The notes beneath the pieces are model-generated. The model was given only the letters and a program-made list of their open reading frames with translations, did not search any database and had not been told where the DNA came from. A stretch of DNA of 64,000 nucleotides from Reyranella sp. (GTDB lineage: Bacteria > Pseudomonadota > Alphaproteobacteria > Reyranellales > Reyranellaceae): positions 1 through 64,000 of the forward strand of contig NZ_JAUSBN010000035.1 of NCBI RefSeq assembly GCF_030651995.1, in the 5' to 3' direction. Positions 16,377 to 25,428 of the stretch are shown piece by piece. The position numbers were made by a program, and so were the translations under genes. How positions within the stretch are numbered: position 1 is the stretch's first letter; each line of letters opens with the position of its first letter.

Positions 16377-17846
16377 ATGAAGATCAAGGGCGCGGCGTCG
16401 CGCAAGTTGCTTTCCGATATCCTGGCGTCGGCCGCCCATGCCGCGCCTCTGCCCAAGGTTCTGGGTCCGATCAGCATCGTCTTCATGGGCATCGGCGCCA
16501 TCATCGGCGCTGGCATCTTCGTCCTGACCGGTAGCGCGGCCGCCCTCTATGCCGGACCCGCCGTCGTCGTGTCCTTCGTGCTGGCGGGCATTGCCTGTGC
16601 CTTCGTCGCGCTCTGTTATGCCGAGCTGGCGACGCTGATGCCCGTATCGGGCAGTACCTACACCTACACCTATGCGAGCCTGGGCCAGCTTGCGGCCTGG
16701 CTGGTCGGCTGGAACCTCATTCTCGAATACTCGATCGGTGCGGCAGCGGTGGCCGTCGGATGGTCGGGCTACTTCAACGGCACGCTGGCCTCCATCGGTC
16801 TCGCCATACCACCCCGGCTGTCGTCCTCGACCGGGCAGGCGGTCCAACTCGCCGACGGTACCACCGCGACTGCGATCGCCAATCTGCCGGCCGCGGCGAT
16901 CGTGGCGCTGCTTACCGTTCTGCTCGTCCAAGGCACGCGCGAGTCGGCGCGCCTCAACAATCTCATGGTGGCGATCAAGCTGACCGTCATCCTGGCGTTC
17001 ATCGGCTTCGGGATCGGCCATGTCTCGGTCGCGAACTGGCAGCCGTTCGTGCCGCCGAACACCGGGACCTTCGGGACCTTCGGCTGGAGCGGTGTCCTGC
17101 ACGGCGCTTCGGTCGTGTTCTTCACTTACATCGGCTTCGACGCCGTCTCGAATTGCGCGCAGGAAGCACGGCGGCCGCAGCGCGACATGCCGATCGGCAT
17201 CCTGGGCGCGCTCGTGGTCTCGACGATCCTGTATATCCTGGTGGCGGGCGTGCTCGTCGGTGTCGTGCCCTTCCCTGAGCTGAACGTGGCGGCGCCAGTC
17301 GGGCTGGCGGTCGATCGCATGGGGATCGGCTGGTTCGCCGCGCTGATTCAGCTCGGAGCGCTGATCGGAATCACGACGGCGATCCTCGTGCTGCTCTATG
17401 GGCAGGGCCGGATATTCGCGACCATGGCGCATGACGGGCTGATGCCGTCGCTGTTCAGTCGCGTCCATCCCAGGCTGAAGACGCCCTGGCTGAGTCAGAT
17501 CCTGATCGGCGTGATCGTGGCCGCAATTGCCGCCGTGGCGCCGATCGAGATGCTGAGTGAGCTGGTCGGCGTCGGCACGCTGTTCTCGTTCCTGATGGTG
17601 TGCGCGTCCGTGGTGCGACTTCGTCGTCTGGAGCCGCATGCCGCCCGTCCGTTCCGGGTACCGGCCGTGCCCCTGGTCCCGATGCTCGGCATCCTGTCCT
17701 GCCTCGGCTTGATGGCCGGCCTGGCACCGGTGACCTGGGCGCGACTGGTCCTCTGGATCGCGATCGGCCTGGTGATCTACTTTGCCTATGGCCGATCACG
17801 CGCCGGTCACAGGCTCAGCGGCGGCGGCCCTCAAAGCAGGGAGTGA
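16377..17846 (+). CDS. APC-family amino acid permease
   Basis: A 489-aa membrane transporter with about 12 helices. The first helix has GIGAIIGAGIFVLTG (about 38-52), the consensus that unwinds around substrate in APC carriers; ELATLMPVSGSTYTYTYASLG and FFTYIGFDAVSNCAQEARRPQRDMPIGI follow, as in the cationic amino acid transporter (YhdG/CAT-like) branch. It acts as a proton-coupled or exchange carrier in the inner membrane. The 3' end overlaps the convergent decarboxylase gene by 16 bp. ATG start 55 bp from the divergent secreted protein gene. Confidence 0.93.
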   Translation: MKIKGAASRKLLSDILASAAHAAPLPKVLGPISIVFMGIGAIIGAGIFVLTGSAAALYAGPAVVVSFVLAGIACAFVALCYAELATLMPVSGSTYTYTYASLGQLAAWLVGWNLILEYSIGAAAVAVGWSGYFNGTLASIGLAIPPRLSSSTGQAVQLADGTTATAIANLPAAAIVALLTVLLVQGTRESARLNNLMVAIKLTVILAFIGFGIGHVSVANWQPFVPPNTGTFGTFGWSGVLHGASVVFFTYIGFDAVSNCAQEARRPQRDMPIGILGALVVSTILYILVAGVLVGVVPFPELNVAAPVGLAVDRMGIGWFAALIQLGALIGITTAILVLLYGQGRIFATMAHDGLMPSLFSRVHPRLKTPWLSQILIGVIVAAIAAVAPIEMLSELVGVGTLFSFLMVCASVVRLRRLEPHAARPFRVPAVPLVPMLGILSCLGLMAGLAPVTWARLVLWIAIGLVIYFAYGRSRAGHRLSGGGPQSRE

Positions 17847-19432
17847 CGCTTCCGCGTGAGCGGCACGACGATCACGCTGGCACCAGGCCGGGCGATGGCC
17901 TCGGCGATGGCGGCCGTGACCTCCGCGCCGGTCCTGGCCAGTCTCGCGGGCGCGCCATAGCCCTTCGCCAGCGCTTCCAGGTCGATCCCCGGCAGGTCGA
18001 GGCCCGGTACGTTCGGCGTCTCCTCGAGCTCGGCGAAGGATTTCAGGATGGCGTACTCATGGTTCTGCAGGACGACGAAGACGACGTGCGCCTTCTGCTG
18101 CACCGCCGTGTAGAGCGCCTGGACCGAATACTGGAAGGAGCCGTCGCCCATCAGGGCGATGACGGGGCGATTGCGGCCGCTGCTGCGCTCGGCCAGCGCA
18201 AGACCGACCGCCGCCGGCATGTCCCAGCCGAGACCGCCAGAGGCGAAGGTGTAGAAGCAGTCGGGCTTGTCGATGCGGAACTGGTCCTGCATGTCGGTCA
18301 CGACCGACGGCGCTTCTTCGACCAGGACGTAGTCGGACGGACAGGCGTCGCGCACCGCGGCCATGATGGCGTCTCCCGCCAGGGGCTGCGCCTCCATGTC
18401 GGGCTGCTTCGGAGCCGCGCGCAACGGCGCGGCAGTGGAAGAAGCGCGTTTCTTGACCAGGGGCTGGATCGCCTCGAGGAACAGCCGCGCGTCCGACACC
18501 AGGCTGTCGCCAACCGGCGCCTTGGACGACATGTTGGGATCATCCGTCACCTGCAGAAGGTGCGTGCCCTTGGGAACGTAGTCGCCGCCGACATAGGGAT
18601 AGTAGCGGAACACGGGCGCGCCGATGACGATCACCAGATCGTGGCCTTCGAACTTCCTGCCCAGCGGCCCGATGGCCGCGGGCAGCGCGCCGGCATGTTG
18701 GCGGTGCGTTTCCGGGAAAGGGGTTCGCTCGGCGAAGGGCGCCGTCCACACGGGAACGCCCAGCGTCTCGGCGAAACGGATGCCTTCGTTCCAGGCCTGG
18801 CTGCGGGCCAGGTCCGATCCATAGACGATAACGGGCGACTTCGCGGCGTTGATGCGCTCGGCGAATTCGGTGACCCGGGCCGGATCTGGTCCCATTCGCG
18901 TGGCGATCGTGCGGAAGACGTCGATCTCCGGCATGGGCCTGTCCCAGTCGTCGAGCGGCAGGGACAGGAAGACCGGACCGGACGGCTGCTGCATGGCCGT
19001 AGCATAGGCGCGCATGAAGGCCGCAGGAATATCCTCGGCGCGTGCAGGCTCGTAGGCCCACTTCACCCACGGCCGCGGCAGGTTCGCGGCATCGATGTTC
19101 GTGAGCAGCGGTTCCAGCAGGAGCATCTCGCGCGTCTGCTGCCCGGCGGTGATGATCAGCGGGGTCTTGTTCTGGTAGGCCGTGACGATGCAGCCCAGCG
19201 CATTGCCCATGCCGGCGCCGGTATGAACGTTCACGATGACCGGCTTGCGGAGGCCCTGGGCGATCCCGTCGGCAATGCCGACGACGCTCGCCTCCTGAAG
19301 GGCCATCACATAGTCGAAGTCACTGGGGAAATTCTTGAGGAAGGTCTCTTCCGTCGAGCCGGGGTTGCCGACGACGGTCGTGAGACCGAGCTTGCGGAGC
19401 AGATCGAAGGTGACGTCCTTGACTGTGCGCAT
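17831..19432 (-). CDS. mdlC: Thiamine-diphosphate enzyme, benzoylformate decarboxylase-like
   Basis: A 533-aa ThDP enzyme with the usual three domains (PYR, central, PP). The ThDP/Mg motif is GDG at 429-431 with the matching asparagine N457. Active-site residues of benzoylformate decarboxylase recur at identical numbers: S26 (GNPGSTE), E47 and H70 (VNVHTGAG). The second catalytic histidine of that enzyme, in the segment GAPVFRYH, is here Y278 (GAPVFRYYPY). It would decarboxylate an aryl- or branched 2-oxo acid, but substrate and efficiency are open. ATG at 19432 begins the conserved domain; the in-frame extension to 19654 looks non-coding. Alternative: another ThDP decarboxylase or carboligase. 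Confidence 0.8.
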   Translation of the reverse strand: MRTVKDVTFDLLRKLGLTTVVGNPGSTEETFLKNFPSDFDYVMALQEASVVGIADGIAQGLRKPVIVNVHTGAGMGNALGCIVTAYQNKTPLIITAGQQTREMLLLEPLLTNIDAANLPRPWVKWAYEPARAEDIPAAFMRAYATAMQQPSGPVFLSLPLDDWDRPMPEIDVFRTIATRMGPDPARVTEFAERINAAKSPVIVYGSDLARSQAWNEGIRFAETLGVPVWTAPFAERTPFPETHRQHAGALPAAIGPLGRKFEGHDLVIVIGAPVFRYYPYVGGDYVPKGTHLLQVTDDPNMSSKAPVGDSLVSDARLFLEAIQPLVKKRASSTAAPLRAAPKQPDMEAQPLAGDAIMAAVRDACPSDYVLVEEAPSVVTDMQDQFRIDKPDCFYTFASGGLGWDMPAAVGLALAERSSGRNRPVIALMGDGSFQYSVQALYTAVQQKAHVVFVVLQNHEYAILKSFAELEETPNVPGLDLPGIDLEALAKGYGAPARLARTGAEVTAAIAEAIARPGASVIVVPLTRKRHSLL

Positions 19433-19683
19433 GCAGCTTCTTTCTTCGCCATTTGGGGAGAGCGCCGCATCGTAGCGGCTATCGACCTGACATGGCACCT
19501 CGGAAACGCGGGCTCCGAGGAGCCGGGCATCCGAACGGAGCGCCCCGCCAGGAGGAGTGCGCTCCGGCAATCCGCAGGCCGGTTGGGTGTGGCTCCGGAG
19601 GTGTTGCATGACGTTCCGAGACCATTGCCTCGATCCGCATATTGGCTGCGCCATTACCTATCCACTCCTGTAAGTGAAGGTCG

Positions 19684-20133
19684 ATGGATCCAGGCTCTCT
19701 CATCCTCGGCCACGCCGGACTGTTTGCCGCCGCCTTCCTGGCGGCGACGGTATTTCCATTCCAGTCCGAGCTGGTGCTGGTCGGCCTGCTGATGGCCGAG
19801 CCGACGCATTGGCAGACCCTGCTGTTCGCGGCGTCACTCGGAAACACGCTGGGCTCGGTGGTCAACTGGGTACTCGGGCGCGTTATCGAGCGGTTCCGCG
19901 ACCGGTCCTGGTTTCCCGTGAAGCCGCACGACTATGAACGGGTCGAGCGCTGGTATGCCCGCTGGGGCGTATGGTCCTTGCTGCTCGCCTGGCTGCCGTT
20001 CGGTGGCGATGCGCTCACCGTGGTCGCCGGCGCGCTCCGGACGCCCCTTCTGCCGTTCGTCCTGCTGGTCGGCATCGGCAAGACCGCGCGTTACGCCGTC
20101 CTGGTCGCGGCGACCCTGGGTTGGCTCGCTTAG
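19684..20133 (+). CDS. DedA/YqaA-family small membrane protein
   Basis: A 149-aa protein with about four membrane segments and the VTT-type pattern: an early FPFQSELVLVGLLM re-entrant-like segment, GNTLGSVVNWVLGR, then ERVERWYARWGVWSLLLAWLPFGGDALTVVAGALR. The GNxxGxxxNWxxGR and WLPxxGDxLTxxAG motifs match the YqaA subgroup. DedA proteins are linked to lipid flipping and membrane homeostasis; this member is untested. The 251-bp region upstream (19433-19683), shared with the divergent decarboxylase, shows no gene. Confidence 0.88.
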   Translation: MDPGSLILGHAGLFAAAFLAATVFPFQSELVLVGLLMAEPTHWQTLLFAASLGNTLGSVVNWVLGRVIERFRDRSWFPVKPHDYERVERWYARWGVWSLLLAWLPFGGDALTVVAGALRTPLLPFVLLVGIGKTARYAVLVAATLGWLA

Positions 20134-20197
20134 CGATAAGGAGCTGGCACCGATATTGCTTCCTTCGTTGTGTACGACAGGTCAGGGGGAGGCACAT

Positions 20198-21196
20198 ATG
20201 CAGTCATCATCGTTTCGCCGACGCACAGGACTGGCGGCGCTTGCCTTTACGTTCCTGCTTGGCGGGCCGGCGCTCGCACAGGACAAGGTCCGCTTCCAGA
20301 CCGACTGGATCCCGTCGGGCGAGCACGCGATGTACTACGGCGCCTGGAGCAAGGGCATCTACGCCAAGCACGGCATCGACATCACCATCACGCGCGGCTA
20401 CGGCTCGGGCGACACCGTCACCAAGGTCGCTGCGGGTGCGGCGGATTTCGGCGTTGCCGATATCTCGGCCGTCATGACGGCGCGGGCCCGGACCAACGTG
20501 CCGGTCAAGATGATCGCCGTACTCTATAACGAATCGCCGCATTCGCTGTTCGTGCTCAAGAGTTCAGGCATCACCAGCTTCAAGGGGCTGGAAGGCAAGA
20601 AGATCGGCATCACGCCGGGCAACAGCCACCGCTTCTACTTCCCCGAAGTCGCCAAGAAGGCGGGCACTGATCCCAACAAGCTGATCTGGACGAACATGGA
20701 CGGAGCCGCGATGGCGGCTCAGCTGATCGCCAAGAACATCGACGCGGCGCCGTTCTATTCGATTCACTACTATTACATCAACAAGGCGGCGGTGAAGGCG
20801 GGTCAGGAAATCCTGCCGCTGCCCTTCGTCGAGGTCGGCTTCAAGATCTACGCTGCGGGTCTCATCACCACCGACAAGATGATCCAGGACAAGCCGGATC
20901 TGGTGAAGCGCTTCCTGGCCGCCACCAAGGAGGCCTTCGAATGGACCGCGGCAAATCCCGAGGAAGCCTGCAAGCTGCACGTCACTCGCTTTCCCGAGGT
21001 CGAGCTGGACGACTGCATGGGCAGTGTCAAGGCGGTGATGAAGTTCGTCTTCAACGACCACAGCAAGGAGTTCGGCTGGGGCAAGGAGAGCCCGGACCGG
21101 CTCAAGTTCTCGTGGGAGACCATCGCCACGGCCAACGAGCTGAAGCCCGGCTTCGACTACAAGACCGCGATCGACACGAGCAAGGTCACGAAGTAG
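20198..21196 (+). CDS. ABC transporter substrate-binding protein, NMT1/THI5-like
   Basis: A 332-aa periplasmic binding protein (SsuA/TauA/THI5 superfamily). Signal peptide to about residue 28 (GGPALAQ), then FQTDWIPSGEHAMYYGAWSKGIYAKHGIDI, RGYGSGDTVTKVAAGAADFGVADISAVM and FKGLEGKKIGITPGNSHR. GGGGGAGG precedes the ATG at 20198. It is first in an operon with the ATPase, permease and amidohydrolase (20198-24350). It is a clear relative of the 53656-54642 protein (shared GEHA/GDHA-x-Y, GSGD, ADxGxAD). Ligands in the family include pyrimidine precursors, sulfonates and ureides; unknown here. Confidence 0.93.
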   Translation: MQSSSFRRRTGLAALAFTFLLGGPALAQDKVRFQTDWIPSGEHAMYYGAWSKGIYAKHGIDITITRGYGSGDTVTKVAAGAADFGVADISAVMTARARTNVPVKMIAVLYNESPHSLFVLKSSGITSFKGLEGKKIGITPGNSHRFYFPEVAKKAGTDPNKLIWTNMDGAAMAAQLIAKNIDAAPFYSIHYYYINKAAVKAGQEILPLPFVEVGFKIYAAGLITTDKMIQDKPDLVKRFLAATKEAFEWTAANPEEACKLHVTRFPEVELDDCMGSVKAVMKFVFNDHSKEFGWGKESPDRLKFSWETIATANELKPGFDYKTAIDTSKVTK

Positions 21197-21206
21197 GGGA
21201 TCCGAA

Positions 21207-21989
21207 GTGATCTCAATCAACCGGGTCACGCGCATCTTCAACAGCCGTGACGGAGATCAGGTCACGGCGCTGCAGGACGTGTCGCTGGAGATCGGCCGCA
21301 ACGAGTTCATCACCCTGGTGGGCCCCTCGGGCTGCGGCAAGTCCACCCTTCTGCGCATCGTGGCCGGGCTGATCCTGCCAACAGCAGGACGGGCCTCGAT
21401 CGGGGGAGAAGAAATTACCGAGCCGCGGGCGGAGACGGGCATCGTCTTCCAGGCGCCGACCCTGCTGCCGTGGGCCAGTGTGCTGGACAATGTGCTGTTC
21501 CCCTTGCGCATGATGCACCGCATCGACTCGACCAGCACCGACAAGGCGATGGCATTGCTCAAGCTGGTGGGCCTCACAGGCTTCGAGGGAAAGTCGCCGC
21601 GCGAGCTGTCGGGCGGCATGCAGCAGCGGGTCGCCATCTGCCGCGCCCTGGTGCACGATCCGGACATCCTGCTGATGGATGAGCCCTTCGGGGCACTCGA
21701 CGCGCTGACGCGCGAGGAGATGACCATGGAGCTGCTGCGCATCTGGAGCGAGCGGCCCAAGACCGTCCTGTTCGTCACGCATTCGATCACGGAGGCCGTG
21801 GTGCTGGCCGACCGCGTGGTCGTTATGTCGCCGCGGCCTGGCCGAATCGCCGAGATCATCGAGATCGGTCTGCCGCGCCCGCGCAGCTTCGAGACCGAGG
21901 CCACGCCGGAATTCCACGAAGCCAGCCAGCGCATCCGCCAACTCATATTTGGAACACGCCATGTCGGTCCAGGCCGCGCCGCCGCTTGA
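21207..21989 (+). CDS. ABC transporter ATP-binding protein (SsuB/TauB family)
   Basis: A 260-aa ATPase with Walker A GPSGCGKST (39-47), Q-loop GIVFQAPTLLPWASVLDNV, signature LSGGMQQR, Walker B ILLMDEPFGALDALTREEM and switch FVTHSITEAVVLADRVVVMSPRPGR, all intact and typical of nitrate/sulfonate/taurine-type importers. The start is GTG at 21207, with GGGGA upstream. The last 29 bp overlap the permease gene. It energises the 21961-22791 permease. Confidence 0.95.
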   Translation: MISINRVTRIFNSRDGDQVTALQDVSLEIGRNEFITLVGPSGCGKSTLLRIVAGLILPTAGRASIGGEEITEPRAETGIVFQAPTLLPWASVLDNVLFPLRMMHRIDSTSTDKAMALLKLVGLTGFEGKSPRELSGGMQQRVAICRALVHDPDILLMDEPFGALDALTREEMTMELLRIWSERPKTVLFVTHSITEAVVLADRVVVMSPRPGRIAEIIEIGLPRPRSFETEATPEFHEASQRIRQLIFGTRHVGPGRAAA

Positions 21990-22791
21990 GGAGCGGCAGA
22001 AGCCGCCCCGCCGCAGGAAGAAAAGCGCCGCGCTCTACGAGGTGGTGCTGCCGCTGATTGCCACCGCCTGCCTGTTCCTGCTGTGGGAAGGCGCCTGTCG
22101 CGCCTTCGCCATTCCGGGGTACCTGCTGCCGGCGCCGAGCGACATCTGGATTGACACGATGGCCATCGGTTCCACCGTGGCCGGACACACCGCAGCGACC
22201 TTCAAGACCGTCATGCTGGGCTTCGTGGTGTCGATCCTGATCAGCCTGCCGCTGGCGGTGATTTTGACCGCGTCGCCGGCCATCGCGGCGGCGGTCTATC
22301 CGTTCCTCGTCTGGACTCAATCGATCCCCAAGGTGGCGCTGGCGCCCATCCTGGTCGTTCTGCTCGGGACCAACGAGCTGCCGCGCATCGTCATTACCGT
22401 GCTGGTGGCGTTCTTCCCGCTGGTCATCTCGATTGCGACAGGACTGCTGTCCGTGCCGCCGGAGCTGATCGAACTCAGCCGCGCCTGTCGCGCTTCGAAG
22501 CTCAGCGAGCTGCTGCGTATCAGGCTGCCTTATGCGATTCCGTTCATTTTCGCGGGCCTCAAGGTGGCGATCTCGCTCGCGGTCGTCGGCGCGGTGGTCG
22601 CGGAGTTCGTCAACGCCGACGCCGGACTGGGCTTCCTGATCCAGACCTCGACGGCATTCTTCAAGGTGCCTGTGGCATTCGGGGCGCTTATCATCCTGTC
22701 GGTGATGGGCGTCGTTCTGTTCCAGATCGTGGTGGTCGCCGAACGGGTCTTCTTCCCGTGGTCCAGCAGCAATACGACGCCGGGAGCCTGA
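21961..22791 (+). CDS. ABC transporter permease (SsuC/TauC family)
   Basis: A 276-aa inner-membrane permease. A charged N-terminus (ERQKPPRRRKK) precedes the first helix; VYPFLVWTQSIPKVALAPILVV and ELIELSRACRASKLSELLRIRLPYAIPFIFAGLKVA (the EAA loop) are the family blocks. About six helices. The ATG at 21961 has GGA eight bases upstream and lies within the 3' end of the ATPase gene; a TTG four codons earlier is possible. Completes the importer with 20198-21989. Confidence 0.94.
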   Translation: MSVQAAPPLEERQKPPRRRKKSAALYEVVLPLIATACLFLLWEGACRAFAIPGYLLPAPSDIWIDTMAIGSTVAGHTAATFKTVMLGFVVSILISLPLAVILTASPAIAAAVYPFLVWTQSIPKVALAPILVVLLGTNELPRIVITVLVAFFPLVISIATGLLSVPPELIELSRACRASKLSELLRIRLPYAIPFIFAGLKVAISLAVVGAVVAEFVNADAGLGFLIQTSTAFFKVPVAFGALIILSVMGVVLFQIVVVAERVFFPWSSSNTTPGA

Positions 22792-22817
22792 CCGGCCGCG
22801 CAAGGGGAGAGTGTGAC

Positions 22818-24350
22818 ATGGCGAAAGCGCCGAAAGCCTCGATGACCGTTGTCCGTGGCGGCCGCGTGGTCGACATCAAGGGGCATACCGCGCCCAAGGC
22901 CGATATCCTCGTGAACGGCGACACGATCGTGGAGGTCGGCACCAAGGTGTCGGCACCGGAGTCCGCCATCGTGATCGACGCCCGGGGCAAGCTGCTGCAT
23001 CCCGGCCTGATCAACGGCCATACCCACAGCCACGGGAATCTCGCAAAGGGCATGGTCGACCGCGTGACGCTGGAGTTGCTGCTGACCGCCAGCCCCTACA
23101 TGAGCGGCGCCCGCACACTCGAGGACAAGTACCTGTCGAGCCTGATCGGCGCGGCCGAGATGGTGATGAAGGGCTGCACGGCGGCCTACGATCTGGCGGC
23201 CGAGTTTCCCATGCCGACGGCCGAGGGCCTCGCCGCGATCGGGCAGGCCTATGCCGATGTCGGCATGCGCGCGATGCTGGCGCCGATGGTGGCCGACACC
23301 AGCTTCTTCCAGGCCATTCCCGGGCTCATGGACCAGCTGCCGCCATCGTTGCAGAAGCAGGTCGAGGCCTATCAATTCTCGCCCTACAAGGCGAGCGTGA
23401 AGCAGATGAAGAAGGCTCTGCATGGCTGGAAGCTCGACCGCCAGGGCGTGCATCTGGCCGTCGCGCCCACGATCCCGCATCACTGCAGTCGGGAGTTCCT
23501 GCTGGCCTGCCTGAAGCTCGCGAAGGACTACGATACCGGTCTCCATACCCATGTATCCGAGTCGAAGGTCCAGGTCGTCGCGGGCTACCGGCTCTACGGC
23601 ACGTCGCTCACGGCCTACATGGACTCGCTGGGCCTCGTCGGGCCGAAGTTCACCGTGGCGCACGGCGTCTGGCTCGACGGCGATGACATGAAGCTGCTGG
23701 GCGACAAGGGTGCCTCCGTGTCGCACAATCCGGGCTCGAACATGGTGCTGGGCAACGGGATCGCCGACATGCGCGGCATGCTGGATGCCAAGGTGAATGT
23801 CGGCATCGGCACCGACGGCGCGAGCTGTTCGGACAACCAGAACATGTACGAGAACATGCGGCTGGCCTCGATGGTGTCGAAGGTGCAGGGCCCGGACAAC
23901 CGCGAGTGGATCACGACCGAGGAAGTGCTGCACGCCGCGACGGCGGGCAGCGCCCGGGCGCTGGGGCTCGGCGACAAGATCGGCAAGCTGGAGGCCGGCT
24001 ACAAGGCCGACATCGTGTTTCTGGACCTCGGGCACATCAACTGGATCCCGTTCAACGACCCGACGAACCAGATCGTGCATACCGAGGACGGATCGGCTGT
24101 GCACTCCGTGATGGTCGGCGGCCGCATGATCCTCGAGGATCGCAAACTGCTGAACGTCGACATGGCGCAGCTCGCACGTCTGGCGGAGAAGGCCCGCGAG
24201 CGGCTGGAGCGGGGTCGCAAGCCGGCCAAGGCGCTCTACGACAAGCTCGAGAAGGTGGTGAACACGTTCTGCCCAGGGCTCGCCAAGCAGCCGCTACATA
24301 TCGACCGGTTCGGCGGCGGCCACCATCACGGTTACCACCATCATCACTAG
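22818..24350 (+). CDS. Amidohydrolase family protein with natural His-rich C-terminus
   Basis: A 510-aa cytoplasmic metal-dependent hydrolase of the guanine deaminase/chlorohydrolase type. Metal motifs: H68-x-H70 in LINGHTHSHGN, TGLHTHVSESK, FTVAHGVWLDG and GIGTDGASCSDNQNM. The unusual part is the end: GGGHHHGYHHHH, seven histidines in the last nine residues before the stop, read directly in the sequence. Such tails are found on metal-handling proteins. It follows the NMT1-type importer by 26 bp with GGGGAGA before the ATG at 22818 and probably acts on the imported compound. It is distantly related to the 183-1646 enzyme. Confidence 0.9.
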   Translation: MAKAPKASMTVVRGGRVVDIKGHTAPKADILVNGDTIVEVGTKVSAPESAIVIDARGKLLHPGLINGHTHSHGNLAKGMVDRVTLELLLTASPYMSGARTLEDKYLSSLIGAAEMVMKGCTAAYDLAAEFPMPTAEGLAAIGQAYADVGMRAMLAPMVADTSFFQAIPGLMDQLPPSLQKQVEAYQFSPYKASVKQMKKALHGWKLDRQGVHLAVAPTIPHHCSREFLLACLKLAKDYDTGLHTHVSESKVQVVAGYRLYGTSLTAYMDSLGLVGPKFTVAHGVWLDGDDMKLLGDKGASVSHNPGSNMVLGNGIADMRGMLDAKVNVGIGTDGASCSDNQNMYENMRLASMVSKVQGPDNREWITTEEVLHAATAGSARALGLGDKIGKLEAGYKADIVFLDLGHINWIPFNDPTNQIVHTEDGSAVHSVMVGGRMILEDRKLLNVDMAQLARLAEKARERLERGRKPAKALYDKLEKVVNTFCPGLAKQPLHIDRFGGGHHHGYHHHH

Positions 24351-24694
24351 TAGCCGAGGCGCCAGCCCCTCTGCAGGTAGCCGTGGCAAACCAGGCGCAC
24401 CGCCACGATGCCGTTCAGCGAAAAGCCGCCAACCACGGTAACGAGCAGGAGAAGCATGCCCTCCAGCGAGGAGCCGAACAGCTGGACGATGACGGTGAGC
24501 CCGAAGATGGTTCCGCCGACAATGGCGATCATCGCGAGCAGGTCGATGAGGGCCAGGAAGTAGAGCCGTTTCGAAAGTACGAACAGCGGACCGCTGAATG
24601 CGGCCAACGCATAAGACCATTGGTCGATGACCACGAAATCGTCGGTATCGACCTTGTCGAAGCGATAGGTCGGAAACAGTGCGTCTACGATCAC
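24347..24694 (-). CDS. Small integral membrane protein of unknown function
   Basis: A 115-aa protein with two to three hydrophobic segments: LYFLALIDLLAMIAIVGGTIFGLTVIV (about 44-70) and LEGMLLLLVTVVGGFSLNGIVAVRLV (about 78-103), then a short basic end HGYLQRGWRLGY. The end resembles that of DUF2628-type membrane proteins, but the match is weak. GTG start at 24694 without a strong ribosome site. Its stop overlaps the stop of the convergent amidohydrolase gene by 4 bp. Coding is supported by the hydrophobic pattern and the tight convergent end. Confidence 0.62.
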   Translation of the reverse strand: MIVDALFPTYRFDKVDTDDFVVIDQWSYALAAFSGPLFVLSKRLYFLALIDLLAMIAIVGGTIFGLTVIVQLFGSSLEGMLLLLVTVVGGFSLNGIVAVRLVCHGYLQRGWRLGY

Positions 24695-24775
24695 TGGGTT
24701 TTCAATGGCTTTCAGGGGGAGAACTGGCGCGGCAACCTATCATGAGCGATGCAAATGGACCAGCGAGCTCAAAAC

Positions 24776-25345
24776 CTACGCGGCGGTAACGCCGATCAAA
24801 CTCTCGTGCAACCAGAACATGGCGACGTAGGCCACTGTCCCAAGTCCCACAACCAGGAGATCGTTGATCGACCAGCCTACGGGCGAGGCGCCGGTATCTC
24901 CTCTGCGTTTCAGGGCAATCCGATCGTAAATGGCCCAAGCAAGCAGGCTACCGAACAGCAGCATGGAGCCCAGGTCGCCGTTTACCAGGAGATGGGAAAG
25001 CGCCCAGACCTTCACGGCCACGAGCATCGGATGCCGCAGCACTGACTTGATCCGACTGGCCGGCGCGTAGGCCGCCGTCAGGGCGACGAATGCGAACCAA
25101 AGCAGAAACAGCGCGATGGGATGGAAAAACGAATAGGGTGGGTTCCATACCTCGATGTAGCCTGCGCGGCGGTAACTCCCGAAGCCGATGAAAATCAGGA
25201 TCAGCCCGGTTGCTGCGACCAGGGAATACAGCCCCTTGTAGCCCCCTTCGCCAAGACGGCCGATGACGGCTGCCCGCGTCGCACGCAGGGTCGTAAGGAT
25301 ATGAATGCCGAGGAAGAGCGCGAGCCCGAGAATCAAGACTGACAT
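24776..25345 (-). CDS. NnrU family membrane protein
   Basis: A 189-aa protein with about five to six helices. The family signs are LGLALFLGIHIL at the N-terminus, RLGEGGYKGLYSLVAATGLILIFIGFGSYR, then IKSVLRHPMLVAVKVWALSHLLVNGDLGSMLLFGSLLAWAIYDRIALKRR. NnrU was first described beside nitrite/NO reductase genes and the fold is close to isoprenylcysteine methyltransferase-like membrane proteins; no denitrification genes are here. ATG at 25345 (MSVLILGL) chosen at the start of the conserved first helix. Confidence 0.88.
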   Translation of the reverse strand: MSVLILGLALFLGIHILTTLRATRAAVIGRLGEGGYKGLYSLVAATGLILIFIGFGSYRRAGYIEVWNPPYSFFHPIALFLLWFAFVALTAAYAPASRIKSVLRHPMLVAVKVWALSHLLVNGDLGSMLLFGSLLAWAIYDRIALKRRGDTGASPVGWSINDLLVVGLGTVAYVAMFWLHESLIGVTAA

Positions 25346-25428
25346 GGGCCGACGATAGCACACGCAATATTGCTTAATCGACGCAAATACCCCTCCATGT
25401 TCATGGAGCGGGTACGGAGATCTGACCC

